Shown here piece after piece: positions 31,641-43,077 of a DNA stretch of 64,000 nucleotides. Below the pieces are notes generated by a model that saw only the letters and a program-made list of their open reading frames with translations, made no database searches and had not been told where the DNA came from. Made by a program: the position numbers and the translations under genes. Numbering within the stretch: position 1 is the first letter of the stretch; every line of letters begins with the position of its first letter. Origin of the DNA: Ahniella sp. (GTDB lineage: Bacteria; Pseudomonadota; Gammaproteobacteria; Xanthomonadales; Ahniellaceae); the NCBI GenBank assembly GCA_016712105.1, contig JADJRU010000004.1:124001-188000 (forward strand), given 5' to 3'.

Positions 31641-33972
31641 ATGTGTCGAAGCAAGTTCGCCTTGATGGGTGCGGCAATGAAGGGTCTTGTCTGCCTCTTT
31701 GTGTTGTGCGGGCTTGCGACGGCGCAACAGCCTGCCCCACTACCCAGTCCAAACCTGCAACTGGGCGAAGCGGGTTCAATTTTTGCGATGATCCAACAGC
31801 CCGATGGGAAGCTCGTCGTCGGGGGTGACTTCACCCGCATTGCCGGGGTTGGTCGTGCGAATCTGGCTCGCTTCAACGTCGATGGCAGCCTGGACACGAC
31901 TTTTACGCTGGCGGTAGACGGCATTGTGTTTTGCCTTGAGATTGATGCTCAGGGTTGGATCTACGCTGGCGGCAGTTTCCAGAATGTCGGCGGTCAGTCT
32001 CGCTCGCGCCTGGCTCGATTCAGTGCGGCCGGTGCCGTCGATGCCAACTGGCAGGCCGACACCGACGGTACGGTGTATGACATCGCTTTGAACAACGCTC
32101 AGTCTCAGCTTTACGTGGTGGGCGAATACAGCGAGATCTCGGACAACTTGCGCGAGCGCGTGGCACGGGTGTCGACCGCCAACGGGGCAGCGCTGGATGC
32201 GCAGTGGCGGCTGGGTGGTGAGGCTGACGTCGGTGTGACCGATGTATTGCCCGACGAAGGTAACGGCTTTGTCTACATTGCCGGATACATGGAGTCGGTC
32301 GATGGCAACATCCACCGCGGCGTCGCGCGTCTGTCGGTTTCAGGCTTCGGTGCAGTCGACAACTGGAACCCACAGCTCGATGGCAATGTGTTTGCGCTGG
32401 AGCAGGATGCCACCCATGTGTTCGTCGGGGGTCCATTCACGCAGGTCAACACCGCTGGCGGATTGGCGACTCAGCTGCGCTTGGCCCGCATCGCAAAAAC
32501 CGGCGCGCTGGGCGACAGCAATTGGAACCCGGGTATGACGGCCGCCGATTCGGTCATCCACCTTCGCCGCTCGACGGATGGATTGTACGTTGCGGGTCGT
32601 TTCTTTCAGGTTGGCGGGCAGGCGCAGTCGCATCTGGCACGGGTTGACGCTGCCGGCACCGGCGCCCTGGATCTGACCTGGCGGCCCGTCGTGCAGGACC
32701 CGGCGCAGTTCGTTCTGCTTGATCCGCAGCAGGACGTGTTCGCGGCCGAATACTTTGAGCCCAATGTCGGCCTCAACGAAGCCGGCACGCTGACTCGGCG
32801 ATCCCGACTTGCCGGCGCGCAGTCGCTCTGGACACAGCAGATCGCCGCCGAGAACCGCGGCATCGTGTTGGCCCAATTGCAGATGCCCGATGGCAGCAGT
32901 CTGATCGGCGGGAAGTTTGAAGTCATCAATGGCGTTGTCCGCAAGAACCTCGCGCCTGGATGCCAACGGTCTGTTTGATCCCACGTTCGTGGCCGACACC
33001 GATGGCAGTGTGCAGACCTTGGTCGCCCATCAGGGTCAGGTTCTGGCTGGCGGCTTCTTCGCGCGCGTGAACAACCAGCCTCGCCGCGGTGTGGCCAGAC
33101 TGAATCCCCTGAACGGCTTGCTGGACCTAAGCTTTACCCCCAGTTCGACAATGCCGTGCTCGACCTGGCGGTCGATGCGCAGAACAACGTGTATGCCACG
33201 GGTGTGTTCATCAATGTCAATTCAACCTTGCGTGCCGGTCTGGCGCGCCTGGAGCCGAATGGCAGCCTGAGCCCGGGCTGGGTCAACCCCTTGAACGGAA
33301 TCGGCCTGCAGGTCCTGGCTGATCCGGATGGCACCTTGATGGTCGTCGGGGCATTTACCCAAGTCTCATTCCTGCCGCGTTCGCGGGTCGCTCGAATTAC
33401 GTCTGCCGGGACAGTCGACGCAGGTTTCGTCGCCAATGCCGACAACACCGTGTTCAGCGTCATCAAGGATGGCGGCGGTCGTTATGTGCTCGGGGGTAAT
33501 TTCCGAAACATCAATGGCCAAGCGCGCGATCGGCTGGCGATCGTCAGCAGCACCGGCAGCGTAGATCCGTTCAATGTGGGCGCCAATGCCTCGGTCCTGT
33601 CGACCGTGATTCTGCCCGATCAGTCCCTGGTGGTCGGGGGCGACTTCAGTCAGTTCGGCGGCCTGCCGCGAACGCGCCTGGCGAGGGTGAATCTGCAGAC
33701 TGGCATCATCGATCCAGACTTCAATCCACAACCCGATCAGGTGGTGGTCAGTCTGGACTATCGAAGCCTGGATGACGCGATTACCGCGGCCGGCGCATTC
33801 AATCGCATCGGTGGTCTGGACCGCATCGGCCACGCCCTGGCTTGCCGCCACTCGCGGTCCGCCTCCACCGCCACAACCGGTTCCGGGGCTGGGCCCGATG
33901 GCCATTCTTGCTTTGCTGTCGCTCATTGTCCTGATCGTGGGTGTCCGGTTTCGACCGAACTCCTTGAGTTGA
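31641..33972 (+). CDS. Secreted delta-60-repeat beta-propeller protein with IPTL-like C-terminal signal, frameshifted
   Basis: About 776 residues if joined. AAGGGA lies seven bases before the ATG. The signal peptide is MKGLVCLFVLCGLATAQ within the first 30 residues. The body is a long run of delta-60-type blades of about 45-60 residues with the pattern QPDGKLVVGGDFTRIAG ... RANLARFNVDGSLDTTF, repeated some twelve times. The frame changes near 32950, 33150 and 33830. In the last frame a proline-rich linker leads to VPGLGPMAIL, a hydrophobic helix, VRFRP and a short tail, a variant of the IPTL/VPTL-CTERM sorting signal. Exported and probably surface-retained or processed; ligand unknown. Confidence 0.75.
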
Positions 33973-34057
33973 TCGGTACACTCCGATACACGGGAATCAA
34001 TCACAGCCATCTGGAACAGACATGGCTGAAGGTTCCCTTCGTACCCAAGGAGTTGCC

Positions 34058-35321
34058 ATGAATGCCATAGCAAGCGGCAGTCTATGTCTCTCTTCATTAG
34101 CACAATTGCTTCCGCTGCCGTTCCAATCGAACGGATTAGCGTCAATGCAGCCGGGATACAGGGAAACTACATCTCCTCGCCAGATTCAATCGCCGATGGG
34201 GGCAACATCGTTGCATTTACATCAGGGGCCTTTAACCTAGTCCCGGGCGACTTCGACGATGGCCTTGATTTCAGCTACGCGATGCTTCGAGATCGTCAGG
34301 GCAACACGACGAACTGGGTTGTTCCGCCCGCTGTGCGTACGCGAGCGATCGGGTACCCCGTTCTGTCGCGAGATGCCGCCTTAGTGGTTTTTGTTACAGG
34401 CCAAGCGAACCTGGTACCGGGTGATACCAGCTCGCCTGACTTCTTTCGCATGAACCTCGCCAGTGGGGAGATCGTACGCGTGAATCAGCCCCCAGCCGGC
34501 GGCAATAGCAATGGGCAAGTCGATGAATCCGCGCGAATGACGGCGGACGGTCGGTTCGTGGCGTTTGCAAGCCCTGGCGGATCTGGTGGCGGCACCAACG
34601 GTGTCAGCGACGTGTTCTGCGACCTGAATAGCAACGTGATCGAACGCGTCAGCGTCGGGTCGAATGGCGAACAGGCTCTTGGGGCAAGTACTTACCCATG
34701 CATCTCGGGAGACGGTCGTTATGTGGCCTTTTCTTCGCTTGGCACTCAATTGGGGATGGCGCCAGGTGTCTTAACAAACGTCTTCGTCCGGGATCGAGTC
34801 GGTAACACGACATCCAGAATTTCAGTTGGCGTAGGTGGTGTTGATACCGATGGGGCATCAGGTTACGGATCTTACAAATCGACAATTTCAGACGATGGCC
34901 GTTGGGTAACGTTCGGCTCAGAAGCGTCCAATCTTGTCCCCGGAGATACCAACGGCCAAGGCGACATCTGTCTTACCGACCGTACATCCGGGACGACAAC
35001 ACGAGTCAGCACCGGCGAACGGAAATTGACGCTCTCCACCACAATCTGCGATGTCGGCCGACGGATCCAGAATCATCTACATCATCCGAGGTGGCTCACC
35101 CGGGGATCCGTTGATTCTGTTCGATCGACCGACTGGCCTTCGCATTCCTCTGAACCTGAGCGTTAGCGGCACGGCAACTGGCCGACCGCTTTCGGTGATC
35201 TCCGAGACAGCGGTTCGTAACGGTGCGGGGCGACGCCATAGTTCAGCAGGTGAGCGACGGGAACGGATGTGTTCTTGTTCGACCTACGCACGTGCAACTC
35301 TTCAACGACGGCTTCCGGTAA
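34058..35321 (+). CDS. Secreted TolB-like (PD40) propeller protein with GFE-type tail, frameshifted
   Basis: AAGGAG lies just before ATG 34058 (MNAIASGSLCL). The signal peptide continues in the next frame as LFISTIASAAVPIERIS, so a frameshift lies near 34085. The body has repeats of the PD40/TolB type, each with an FVAFAS- or VVFVTG-like strand, NLVPGDTN and a DVFVRDRVGNTTSRIS-like strand. Another shift near 35045 leads to MSADGSRIIYIIRGGSP, and a third near 35200 to a last frame ending VQLFNDGFR. That end matches the LFxNGFE tails of other secreted proteins in this window, supporting the join. About 420 residues. Probably extracellular; partner unknown. Confidence 0.65.
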
Positions 35322-35430
35322 ATCGGAATTCCACCTATGCTCCTCGCTTGGGCGGGCCCTATCTCTCAGCTTTCAACCGGTCCGAAAATCACCGGGCAGG
35401 TCAGTCTGGTTCGACAATCGAAGTGACCCA

Positions 35431-35809
35431 TTACTTTTGACAGCTTTCAGGCCACCTAATCGCAACTTTACCGCCTCTTGCGAGCGCCTGGATAATTCGT
35501 TCAATGGCGGCCTGCTTTCTTGCTTCGTCAAGAATCGGCGCATTCTCATACCATTGTTCAAAACTGAAAGGAGCCCAAGTTCTGTCAGTAAGAGGAAAGG
35601 ATCTACATAATCGATCCAAAATGGTCTCCCTCGAGTTCCATATGAAACTCGAAAGCAATGTCACGTGCCAGGAATCTCCAGCGTGAAGGATTCACTTGAA
35701 ATATAACTTCGCCATCACGCTCGAGTCGTGCGCCATACTCCCGTTTGAAATCAACGGGGCCAAATACCCGATCGACAAATCCCGAAAGCCGAGCGCGCCA
35801 GTCAACCAT
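35431..35809 (-). CDS. Hypothetical protein, frameshifted
   Basis: Starts MVDWRARLSGFVDRVFGPVD, continues DGEVIFQVNPSRWRFLARDI and AFEFHMELE, then stops at 35603. The neighbouring frame carries on with ETILDRLCRSFPLTDRTWAP and ARKQAAIERIIQALARGGKV before a stop at 35431. Joined, it gives about 125 residues, mostly soluble. Both parts have coding character, and the join near 35640 is smooth. Size and charge would fit an immunity protein or small cytosolic protein, but no family is recognised. Confidence 0.4.
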
Positions 35810-35925
35810 ATGGTTACCTCATCATCACGGGCTGTCTCATCTGAGTGGGGACACGAAGTGCGTTGACGATCGGCCGCTCTTTCGTCGTCCATGTTGACCA
35901 TAGCTTCAGTTGGCTTGAAATTACA

Positions 35926-36365
35926 GCGTAAGCAGATTTGCTATGAACAGCGAACATCGCTGAGGCAACTTTCCACCGCTGTACGGCATGACGACGGATC
36001 GTGGGCGTCACTTCCGAGTACACCTCCTGTCCGGCCTCGGTGTCGTACACCAGGACCCAATCCCCTCTCGGATCTGCTCGATCCGGATCGGACCCAACTC
36101 CGTCTATGTCTGCACAAAGTCAAATTCGGAACTGCATTGTAGATCCGGCAGGTTCAAGTCTGAATGATGCTGAAGCGCTAATGGTGCCGGCCATGAATTG
36201 GCCTACCCGCACTGACATGCGATGTCGATAAGCGTTTCGAGTCCGAAGTCGCGCCTTGGGAAAGTCTGATTCCAAGATCGGCAAGCGGTCACGCCACGAA
36301 ACGGATCGGAGCGTTGTCGCTGCGCGTGCGCCTTCGGCCCCGCGCCAATCGGACATCGACACCAA
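35926..36365 (-). CDS. Hypothetical gene fragment with in-frame stop
   Basis: Minus-strand frame reading VGQFMAGTISASASFRLEPA, then a TGA near 36128, then in the same frame CADIDGVGSDPDRADPRGDW and LVYDTEAGQEVYSEVTPTIR. The second part is protein-like up to about 35930. Other frames are also open nearby, so boundaries are uncertain. No domain recognised. It may be a remnant upstream of the small gene at 35431-35809. Confidence 0.25.
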
Positions 36366-36408
36366 GACAATGATCGTCCAAAACTTGTCGTGAACCGGGC
36401 GCTGAGAC

Positions 36409-37417
36409 TCAGCCCCAGCTCACCAATTCCCGAAGCACAGTTGTCGCGTAGGCCCCCGCGGGAAGCGAGAAACGCGCGATCAGGTCGGTGTTGTTCCATT
36501 CGCAGGTGAAGTCGCGGGCCGGCAGGCGCAGGGAGCGGCGTTCCTGGTCGAGGCCGGCGGCAATGAGGCCGGCGCAGAGTTCGGGATGGGCGTCGAAGAT
36601 GGCGGATTCGAGCGCGCCCACCGCATCCGTCGCGCGAAGTTCGCCGCGGCCGAACATTGGCCCGGTCGGATGGATGTCGCCGCGGGCTATGCGTTCATGC
36701 AGTTCGTCGCTCAGCGGTTCGGGCCCGAAGATCGCGGAGCGGCCGTCGAGCTGGAACACGTCGCCGTCCAGCGCACGCTGCCAGCTGCCATCGGCGACTC
36801 GTGCGGCGAGCACTGCATTGAAGATTTCGGAACGTGCGGCGCTGAGCAGGATCGAGGCGCTCGGCGCGTTCGACACGCTTGCCGGAGAACATTGCCAGCG
36901 CCTTGTCGACGTTGCCGCCGCCGCGTCCGAAGCGTTGTTCGCCGAAATAGTTGGGCACGCCGTGGGCGGCGATCGCAGCGATGCGCTGCGCTGCGAGCTC
37001 GCGGTCTCCACTGACATCACGCAGGGTGATCACGAAGGCATTGCCGCGTAATGCACCGCGCTGGACCTTGCGGGCGTGTCGTTGCGCGGAGAGCACCGTC
37101 ACGCCTTCGATCGCACACTGCGTCCAATCGGTGTCCCTGCCCTTCTTCGCCAGCACCGAAAACGACTGGCGGGTGACGGCATGACGGTCCTTCATGCCGG
37201 CATAACCGACGTCGCGCTCGGTGACGCCAGCGAAGCTCGCGAGTTGTTTCGCGACGAACCCGGTATTCGCGCCACGCTTCTCGATGTGCACGAGCCAGTG
37301 CTCGCCACTGCCGCTGGCTTCGAAGCCGAGCTGTTCGTCGACGAAGAAGTCTTCGAGCTCGGCACGCAGGCGGCCTTGCAGTGGCGGGCCGCCGTAGGCA
37401 AATGGCAACTCGCTCAT
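36409..37417 (-). CDS. truD: tRNA pseudouridine(13) synthase TruD, one frameshift
   Basis: About 335 residues if joined; E. coli TruD has 349. It isomerises U13 of certain tRNAs to pseudouridine in the cytoplasm. The catalytic Asp is in VGYAGMKDRHAVTRQ (about residue 80). Other family landmarks are EDFFVDEQLGFE, RHARKVQRGALRGNAFVI, HGVPNYFGEQRFGRGGGNV and, in the second frame, LSAARSEIFNAVLAARVADG and WQRALDGDVFQLDGRSAIFG. The frame changes near 36870. Because this is a conserved RNA-modification gene, a break here is a strong hint of assembly error rather than decay. Confidence 0.92.
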
Positions 37418-37830
37418 CGCTGGATGCGGAAGATACTCCGCCAGTCAGAAATGTGATTCTCCGGAACGCCTTGCCAACTTGATTTCATTGCTATCGTTTT
37501 CCTTCTATCCCGCTTTGAAGCTCATTTCCCGAACTGACCTTTATCCGACACCCACCAATTGGCTTGCTCAAAAGCGTGCGTGGCAGGCCATCCTTGAATG
37601 CAAGCGATCGGCCTTGTCGGATTATCCTTGAACGCAGCCGATGGAAGATTGGTCTTCACAGCCGACGAATCGCCCACGCGCTTTCACTCTGGACAGAGCT
37701 TACCTGTCAACGCGATCGCTCGACAGCCATTTGCGCGGTAATACCCGTGCCCCAGGCGACGTGATTGCGTGCGATCTTCGTGTATGTCCGGTTCGGACCG
37801 GGCCCTTCTTGCCTCGATCCTTAGCGCCGC
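37418..37830. other. Intergenic stretch, no gene recognised
   Basis: Between truD and the GGDEF gene. The plus-strand open frames here have skewed, arginine- and histidine-rich composition and look like shadows. No hairpin with a T tract was seen. Confidence 0.35.
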
Positions 37831-38739
37831 TCAATGATTGTCGGCGCCCTCGCCTGCACCTGCGCGTTCGCGTGACTGTCGGCGGCGTCGCTTTTCGTCG
37901 TACATGCGGTGGTCGGCCAACTGCATGGCACTGGCCATGCTGCCACCCGGATCGCACAGGGCAGCACCCACCGAAAATTCCACACAACGGCCGCCGTGAT
38001 CCGCATTGTGTCGGGCGAGCTCGGCGTACAAGCGCGCTTGCGTCGCGTCGAGCAGCGCGGCATTGGCGCCTGGCAACAGCAAAGCGAATTCGTCGCCACC
38101 CAGCCTTACGGCCAGATCATTTGGCCCCGCGGCCGCTCGCAGCACCTGCGAGGCGCGTTTGATCAGACTGTCGCCTGCAGCATGCCCCTCAGCATCGTTG
38201 ACGCGTTTGAGATCGTCTACATCAATGATGAGCACGCCCACGACATTCTTGTCAGTCTCCAGGCTGGATCGCACGGAGTCCAGAAACGCGCGGTTGTAGA
38301 GTCCGGTCAGTGCATCGTGGCTACTGGCATAACGTAGCTCGGATTCCAGCGCCCGCCGCCGCGAAACATCCCGCACAATGGCAACGGTCAATCGCCCCAT
38401 CGAAGAGTCCACGGGGCTGAGGCTGATTTCTACCGGCAGCAGCGAGCCGTCTTTGCACAGGGCGTTGAGGTTATCAAGCTCACCCATGAAACGGGCGGCT
38501 CGTTCCTGTGCGAACTGGGCCCGCCGCTCGGCATGTGGATGACGCTGCGGCAAGGGCACCAATTGATCAACGGACAACCCGATCAATTCTTCCCGTGCGT
38601 AGCCAAAGGTGCGTTCAGCCATGTGATTGGCCAAGGCGATCGTGCCGTTGGCACGCACTACAAGAATGGCATCCGGCGCCGCCTCGAAAAGGCTCAGCGC
38701 GAACAACTGGGCATCACCTGGACCTTGAAGATCGATCAT
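37831..38739 (-). CDS. PAS-GGDEF diguanylate cyclase
   Basis: 302 residues, intact, soluble. The PAS domain covers about residues 10-130 (LFEAAPDAILVVRANGTIAL, NHMAERTFGYAREELIGLSV). The GGDEF domain, about 140-295, starts SSHDALTGLYNRAFLDSVRS and has metal-binding IIDVDDLKRVND and the active-site loop RLGGDEFALLLPG. It should make cyclic di-GMP from two GTP in response to a PAS-sensed cue. The product-inhibition I-site RxxD expected just before the loop reads GPND, so feedback control by that site is probably lost. Monocistronic. Confidence 0.9.
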   Translation of the reverse strand: MIDLQGPGDAQLFALSLFEAAPDAILVVRANGTIALANHMAERTFGYAREELIGLSVDQLVPLPQRHPHAERRAQFAQERAARFMGELDNLNALCKDGSLLPVEISLSPVDSSMGRLTVAIVRDVSRRRALESELRYASSHDALTGLYNRAFLDSVRSSLETDKNVVGVLIIDVDDLKRVNDAEGHAAGDSLIKRASQVLRAAAGPNDLAVRLGGDEFALLLPGANAALLDATQARLYAELARHNADHGGRCVEFSVGAALCDPGGSMASAMQLADHRMYDEKRRRRQSRERAGAGEGADNH

Positions 38740-39199
38740 GTGTGCTCCGCTGTGCCAAAGGTCAAACCGCCCTTGCGTGCATGGGGCAGTTGTGTCCCGC
38801 GCATCAGTGAATCAAATGCCATCCCTGTCTTGATCATGCCGGGATCGCGGGACAAACGTCATGAACGATCGTGTCCCACGCCGCTGCTGCTGCAGCAACT
38901 GAGCGATGCCCTCGCATTTTTGAAATCGGACACCCAAAAATTCACAAGTTCAGTGCGCCGGTCAAACTGGATAGCAGCCCCTGCCCGGCAACAGGCGAAA
39001 ACAGGGCTGCGCCAATTCCTTACCTATCCACCCGCCGGCCGGCACTGCATCCACCTTCAACATCGTGTGCAACTCTTGCTACAGCCCACCACCGTGCCAC
39101 GCTCGGCGCTCACCCCTGCGGATGCGATGGAGTTGCCAGAAAGTCTTGGGCGAAACCAACTGCGGACGGCCCTGAACCAGGCAATAGGCCGTCCGCCCA
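38740..39199. other. Intergenic stretch, no gene recognised
   Basis: Spacer between the GGDEF gene and the DUF885 gene. No coding-like frame, tRNA or clear terminator seen. The promoter of the GGDEF gene should lie near 38750-38850. Confidence 0.35.
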
Positions 39200-41039
39200 T
39201 CAGGGCGCGGCACCCGCACCACCGTCCTTGATCAGCGCATCAACCTCTTCCTCCAGCATCACCATCGGCACCACACCGGCCAGCAGCACGCGGTTGTGGA
39301 AAGCCTTGGGGTTCCACCGATCGCCGAGCGCTTCGCGAGCCTTGTCGCGCAGTCGCAGCAATTCGAGTTGGCCAATCTTGTACGAGGTGGCCTGGCCGGG
39401 GATCACCGCATAACGGTCCACCTCCGACGGCGGGATGCCATAGTCGATTGCCTGCTGACGGGTCCAGCGCAGCGCATGCAGGCCCGTGTCGACGACCAAG
39501 CGGCGGGCACGGAAAAGTTCGGCGTCGAGTTGGCCGAGTCGGCCCTCGGGATCACCTTCGTACCAGCCGTCTTCGGCAGCAAGACGTTCGGCATAGAGCG
39601 CCCAGCCTTCGCTGAAGGCAGAGATGCCGCCAAAGGCGCGCACTTGGCGGAACTTCGGCAGTGCGGTGTTCTCCACCGACAGCGCGACCTGGAAGTGATG
39701 CCCGGGCACCGTCTCGTGGTAGACCAAGGTGCGCAGCGCGAAGCGTGTCAATCGTTCGGCACGCAGCGGCATTTGGTAGATGCCCGGACGCGACAGGTCG
39801 AGCGGCGGCGCCGTGTAACTTGCCGAGGCCGTGGCCCACTGGAACTCGGGATACGGCTGCGCGATCACCGCAGACTTCGGGCGGATGTCGAACAGCGCCT
39901 CACTGCGCTTTTCGGCGTCGCGCATCATGGTGTCGATGTCGGCCGTGATCGCGGCGCGACCTTCGGCGTCATCGCTGTACGCAAGGTCCTGGCGCAGCTG
40001 CGCTGCGCTCGGCCACGGTCCCTTCCGTACGGCCCAGAGAATCCAGGATCGTGTCCATCTCGCCCTCGATGCGGGTGACTTCGCGCAGACCCAGGTCATG
40101 GATCTCCTGCGCGGTCAGACTCGTGGTGGTGAACTGGCGCAGTGCGTTGGCGTAGGCCGCTTCACCATCGGGGAAGCGCCACAAACCGGCGTCGTCGGTG
40201 GCGGACTCACGCTGCGTCTGCAGCAGTTCGATGGCAGCCGTCCAGGCTGGGTAAACCTGATCGGCCACCAGTTGCTCGGCCTTGGCGACGAGTTCATCGC
40301 GCTGTTTGGCCTCAAGCCCGGAAATGGCAGCGGTACGCGTGGCGAATGTCGTCACCAGCGGATTCTCGGCGGGCGGCGTGGCGATGAATTTCTGCATCTG
40401 CGCCAATGTGGCATCGAGGATGAAGCGCGGCGGCAGGATGCCGCGTTTGCCCAGTTCGTCCGCCCTCGCCCTCGCCTCACCCATGCGCTGCTCGAACTGC
40501 GCAAGGCGCGCCAGGTAACTGTCTGCATCCTGTGCGGTGGACAACGGGTGCACCACGGTCATCAGACTCGGCAGCTGCACGTTGGCACCGGAGAACTGAT
40601 TCAGCGGGAACTGGTAATCGGCATAGGATTCGGCATCGACCACCATCTGCAGCTGCCAGCGCATCATCGCCGCCGACTCGCGCTCGACTGCGCTTTGTGT
40701 GGCCGTATCGAAGCGGGCCAGCGCCTCTAGTCCCTCGCGGGCCAGTGCGACTGTTTCGCGGCGGAACTCGGTCGTCTGCGGCGTCAGTTGCTGATTCAAG
40801 GCATGCTGTTCGGCACCGCTGAAATATCCAGCCTGCGTCGCCTGCTGCGGCTGCCGGCGCATCCAGCGATCGGTGAACTCACCAAAAAACTCGCTGACGG
40901 TTGGCGCGGGCGATGTGGCGGCGACCGGCGCGGTGTTCTTCGGCTCGGGCGCTGGTGCGCTGCATGCAGCGAGCATGGCAACAAGAAGCGAGATCACCGA
41001 AAACCGGCTACGACTGTGATGTTTGGAGGACAACGTCAT
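39200..41039 (-). CDS. DUF885 family lipoprotein (putative metallopeptidase), one frameshift
   Basis: About 612 residues from ATG at 41039 (MTLSSKHHSRSRF). A signal peptide ends in the lipobox LLVAMLAAC, so the protein is lipid-anchored in the envelope. DUF885 landmarks are GYFSGAEQHALNQQL, PLNQFSGANVQLPSLMTVVH and, in the second frame, LVYHETVPGHHFQ, the HExxxGHH-like metal site, FSEGWALYAERLA and AVIPGQATSYKIGQLE. The frame changes near 40005 (TVAERSA versus AQLRQDLAYSD). DUF885 proteins are thought to be zinc peptidases of the periplasm or outer membrane; the substrate is unknown. Confidence 0.85.
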
Positions 41040-41182
41040 GCTTTTTTCCCGGATGAGTGTGGGCGGAGGGGCAAGCCCCGACTGGCCGGCGACTATAGCC
41101 TGCAGGCTGTCTTCGGCGCGTGTGCGGGAGTCGTCCTCCAACCAGCGGCAACGCCCAATCATTCAGCCGAACCCATCCGTTA

Positions 41183-42772
41183 GCCGACCCCATCAGTGAA
41201 CCCTCCAGATCCGTCATTCCCGCGAAAGCGGGAATCCACACGATGCCGCAATCCCTTGGATTCCCGCTTTCGCGGGAATGACAGGGTAAAAATGGGGAAC
41301 GCGCCAACCATTCAGTCAGCCGACCCAATCGGTCACCAGACCCAATCAGTCAGCCGACCCCATCAGTGAACCCTCCAGATCCGTCATTCCCGCGAAAGCG
41401 GGAATCCACTCGATGCCGCAATCCCTTGGATTCCCGCTTTCGCGGGAATGACAGGGTAAAAATGGGGAACGCGCCAGCCATTCAGTCAGCCGACCCAATC
41501 GGTCACCAGACCCAATCAGTCAGCCGACCCCATCAGTGAATCCCCCAGATCCGTCATTCCCGCGAAAGCGGGAATCCAGTCGTGCGCCGCTGGATTCCCG
41601 CTTTCGCGGGAATGACAGGCTGTAAATGTGGCACGCACCAGCCGAGCTCCAACCAGTGGTAACGCCCAATCAGGCAGGCAACCCGATCAGTCAGGCAACC
41701 CAATCAGTCAGCCGAACCCATCCGTCAGCCTACCCCATCAGTGAACCCTCCAGATCCGTCATTCCCGCGAAAGCGGGAATCCACTCGATGCCGCAATCCC
41801 ACTGGATTCCCGCTTTCGCGGGAATGACAGGCTGTAAATGTGGCACGCACCAGCCGAGCTCCAACCAGTGGTAACGCCCAATCAGGCAGGCAACCCGATC
41901 AGTCAGGCAACCCAATCAGTCAGCCGAACCCATCCGTCAGCCGACCCCATCAGCGAACCCTCCAGATCCGTCATTCCCTAAAAAGCGGGAATCCACTCGA
42001 TGCCGCAATCCCACTGGATTCCCGCTTTCGCGGGAATGACAGGCTGTAAATGTGGCACGCACCAGCCGAGCTCCAACCAGTGGTAACGCCCAATCAGGCA
42101 GGCAACCCAATCAGTCAGCCGAACCCATCCGTCAGCCGACCCCATCAGTGAACCCTCCAGATCCGTCATTCCCGCGAAAGCGGGAATCCACTCGTTGCCG
42201 CAATCCCGTGGATTCCCGCTTTCGCGGGAATGACAGGCTTAAATGTGGCACGCACCAGCCGAGCTCCAACCAGTGGTAACGCCCAATCAGGCAGGCAACC
42301 CGATCAGTCAGGCAACCCAATCAGTCAGCCGACCCCATCAGTGAACCCTCCAGATCCGTCATTCCCGCGAAAGCGGGAATCCACTCGATGCCGCAATCCT
42401 TGGATTCCCGCTTTCGCGGGAATGACAGGTAAAAATGGGGAACGCGCCAGCCATTCAGTCAGCCGACCCAATCGGTCACCAGACCCAATCAGTCAGCCGA
42501 CCCCATCGGTGAACCCCCAGATCCGTCTTCCCGCGAAAGCGGGAATCCACTCGATGCCGCAATCCCACTGGATTCCGCTTTCGCGGGAATGACAGGCGAA
42601 AATGGGGAACGCGCCAACCATTCAGTCAGCCGACCCAATCGGTCACCAGACCCAATCAGTCAGCCGACCCCATCAGTGAATCCCCCAGATCCGTCATTCC
42701 CGCGAAAGCGGGAATCCACTCGATGCCGCAATCCCACTGGATTCCCGCTTTCGCGGGAATGACAGGGTGAAA
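41183..42772. repeat. Nine-copy tandem array of paired REP palindromes (BIME-like)
   Basis: Each unit holds GTCATTCCCGCGAAAGCGGG and its complement, separated by about 20 bases (CGATGCCGCAATCCC-type loop). Left arms begin at 41213, 41383, 41553, 41758, 41970, 42165, 42358, 42524 and 42693. Spacers come in two kinds: a short one (unit about 170) with GGGGAACGCGCCAACCATTC, and a longer one (unit about 193-212) with GTGGCACGCACCAGCCGAGC. Both are built of smaller CAATCAGTCAGCCGACCC-like steps. The arm at 41970 is damaged (CCCTAAAAAGCGGG). Such arrays can bind gyrase or IHF, or stabilise mRNA ends. No REP-associated transposase gene is in the window. Confidence 0.9.
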
Positions 42773-42810
42773 ATGTGGGAAGCGCCAACCCAGTCCAGAA
42801 GCAGTGTTCG

Positions 42811-43077
42811 CCCGCTGGGGGCGAGGAATTTCAAGTGATGCACGGGTATGCCGGGAATGAGGAAACCCTCGCGTTGGCCGAGCGTATTCGTCAGGCAATT
42901 GGCAACACGCCCTTTGCGCTTGCCAATGACGCGCCAGCCGTCACTGCGTCGGTCGGTGCCATGGCAGCGAGCAGTGCCCATTGGTCCATCAAGGTCGCCG
43001 CCGCCGATCGAGCGATGATCGAGGTCAAGAACAGCGGGCGCAACAGCAGCAAGCTCGGCCGACTGGTCACCGGTTGA
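42811..43077 (+). pseudogene. C-terminal remnant of a GGDEF domain
   Basis: The frame opens with PAGGEEFQVMHGY, the GGEEF active-site loop of diguanylate cyclases. It continues with ETLALAERIRQAIGNTPFAL and VTASVGAMAASSA, ending ADRAMIEVKNSGRNSSKL. This is the last third of a GGDEF domain. Everything upstream is missing, and the REP array begins within about 40 bases. There is no start codon in a proper context. The gene was probably truncated by the repeat expansion or by a deletion next to it. Confidence 0.7.

Noticed and set aside
41183..42772. CRISPR array
   Set aside because: The repeat units are inverted pairs of REP palindromes with homologous, not unique, spacers of 100 bases or more, and no cas gene is near.
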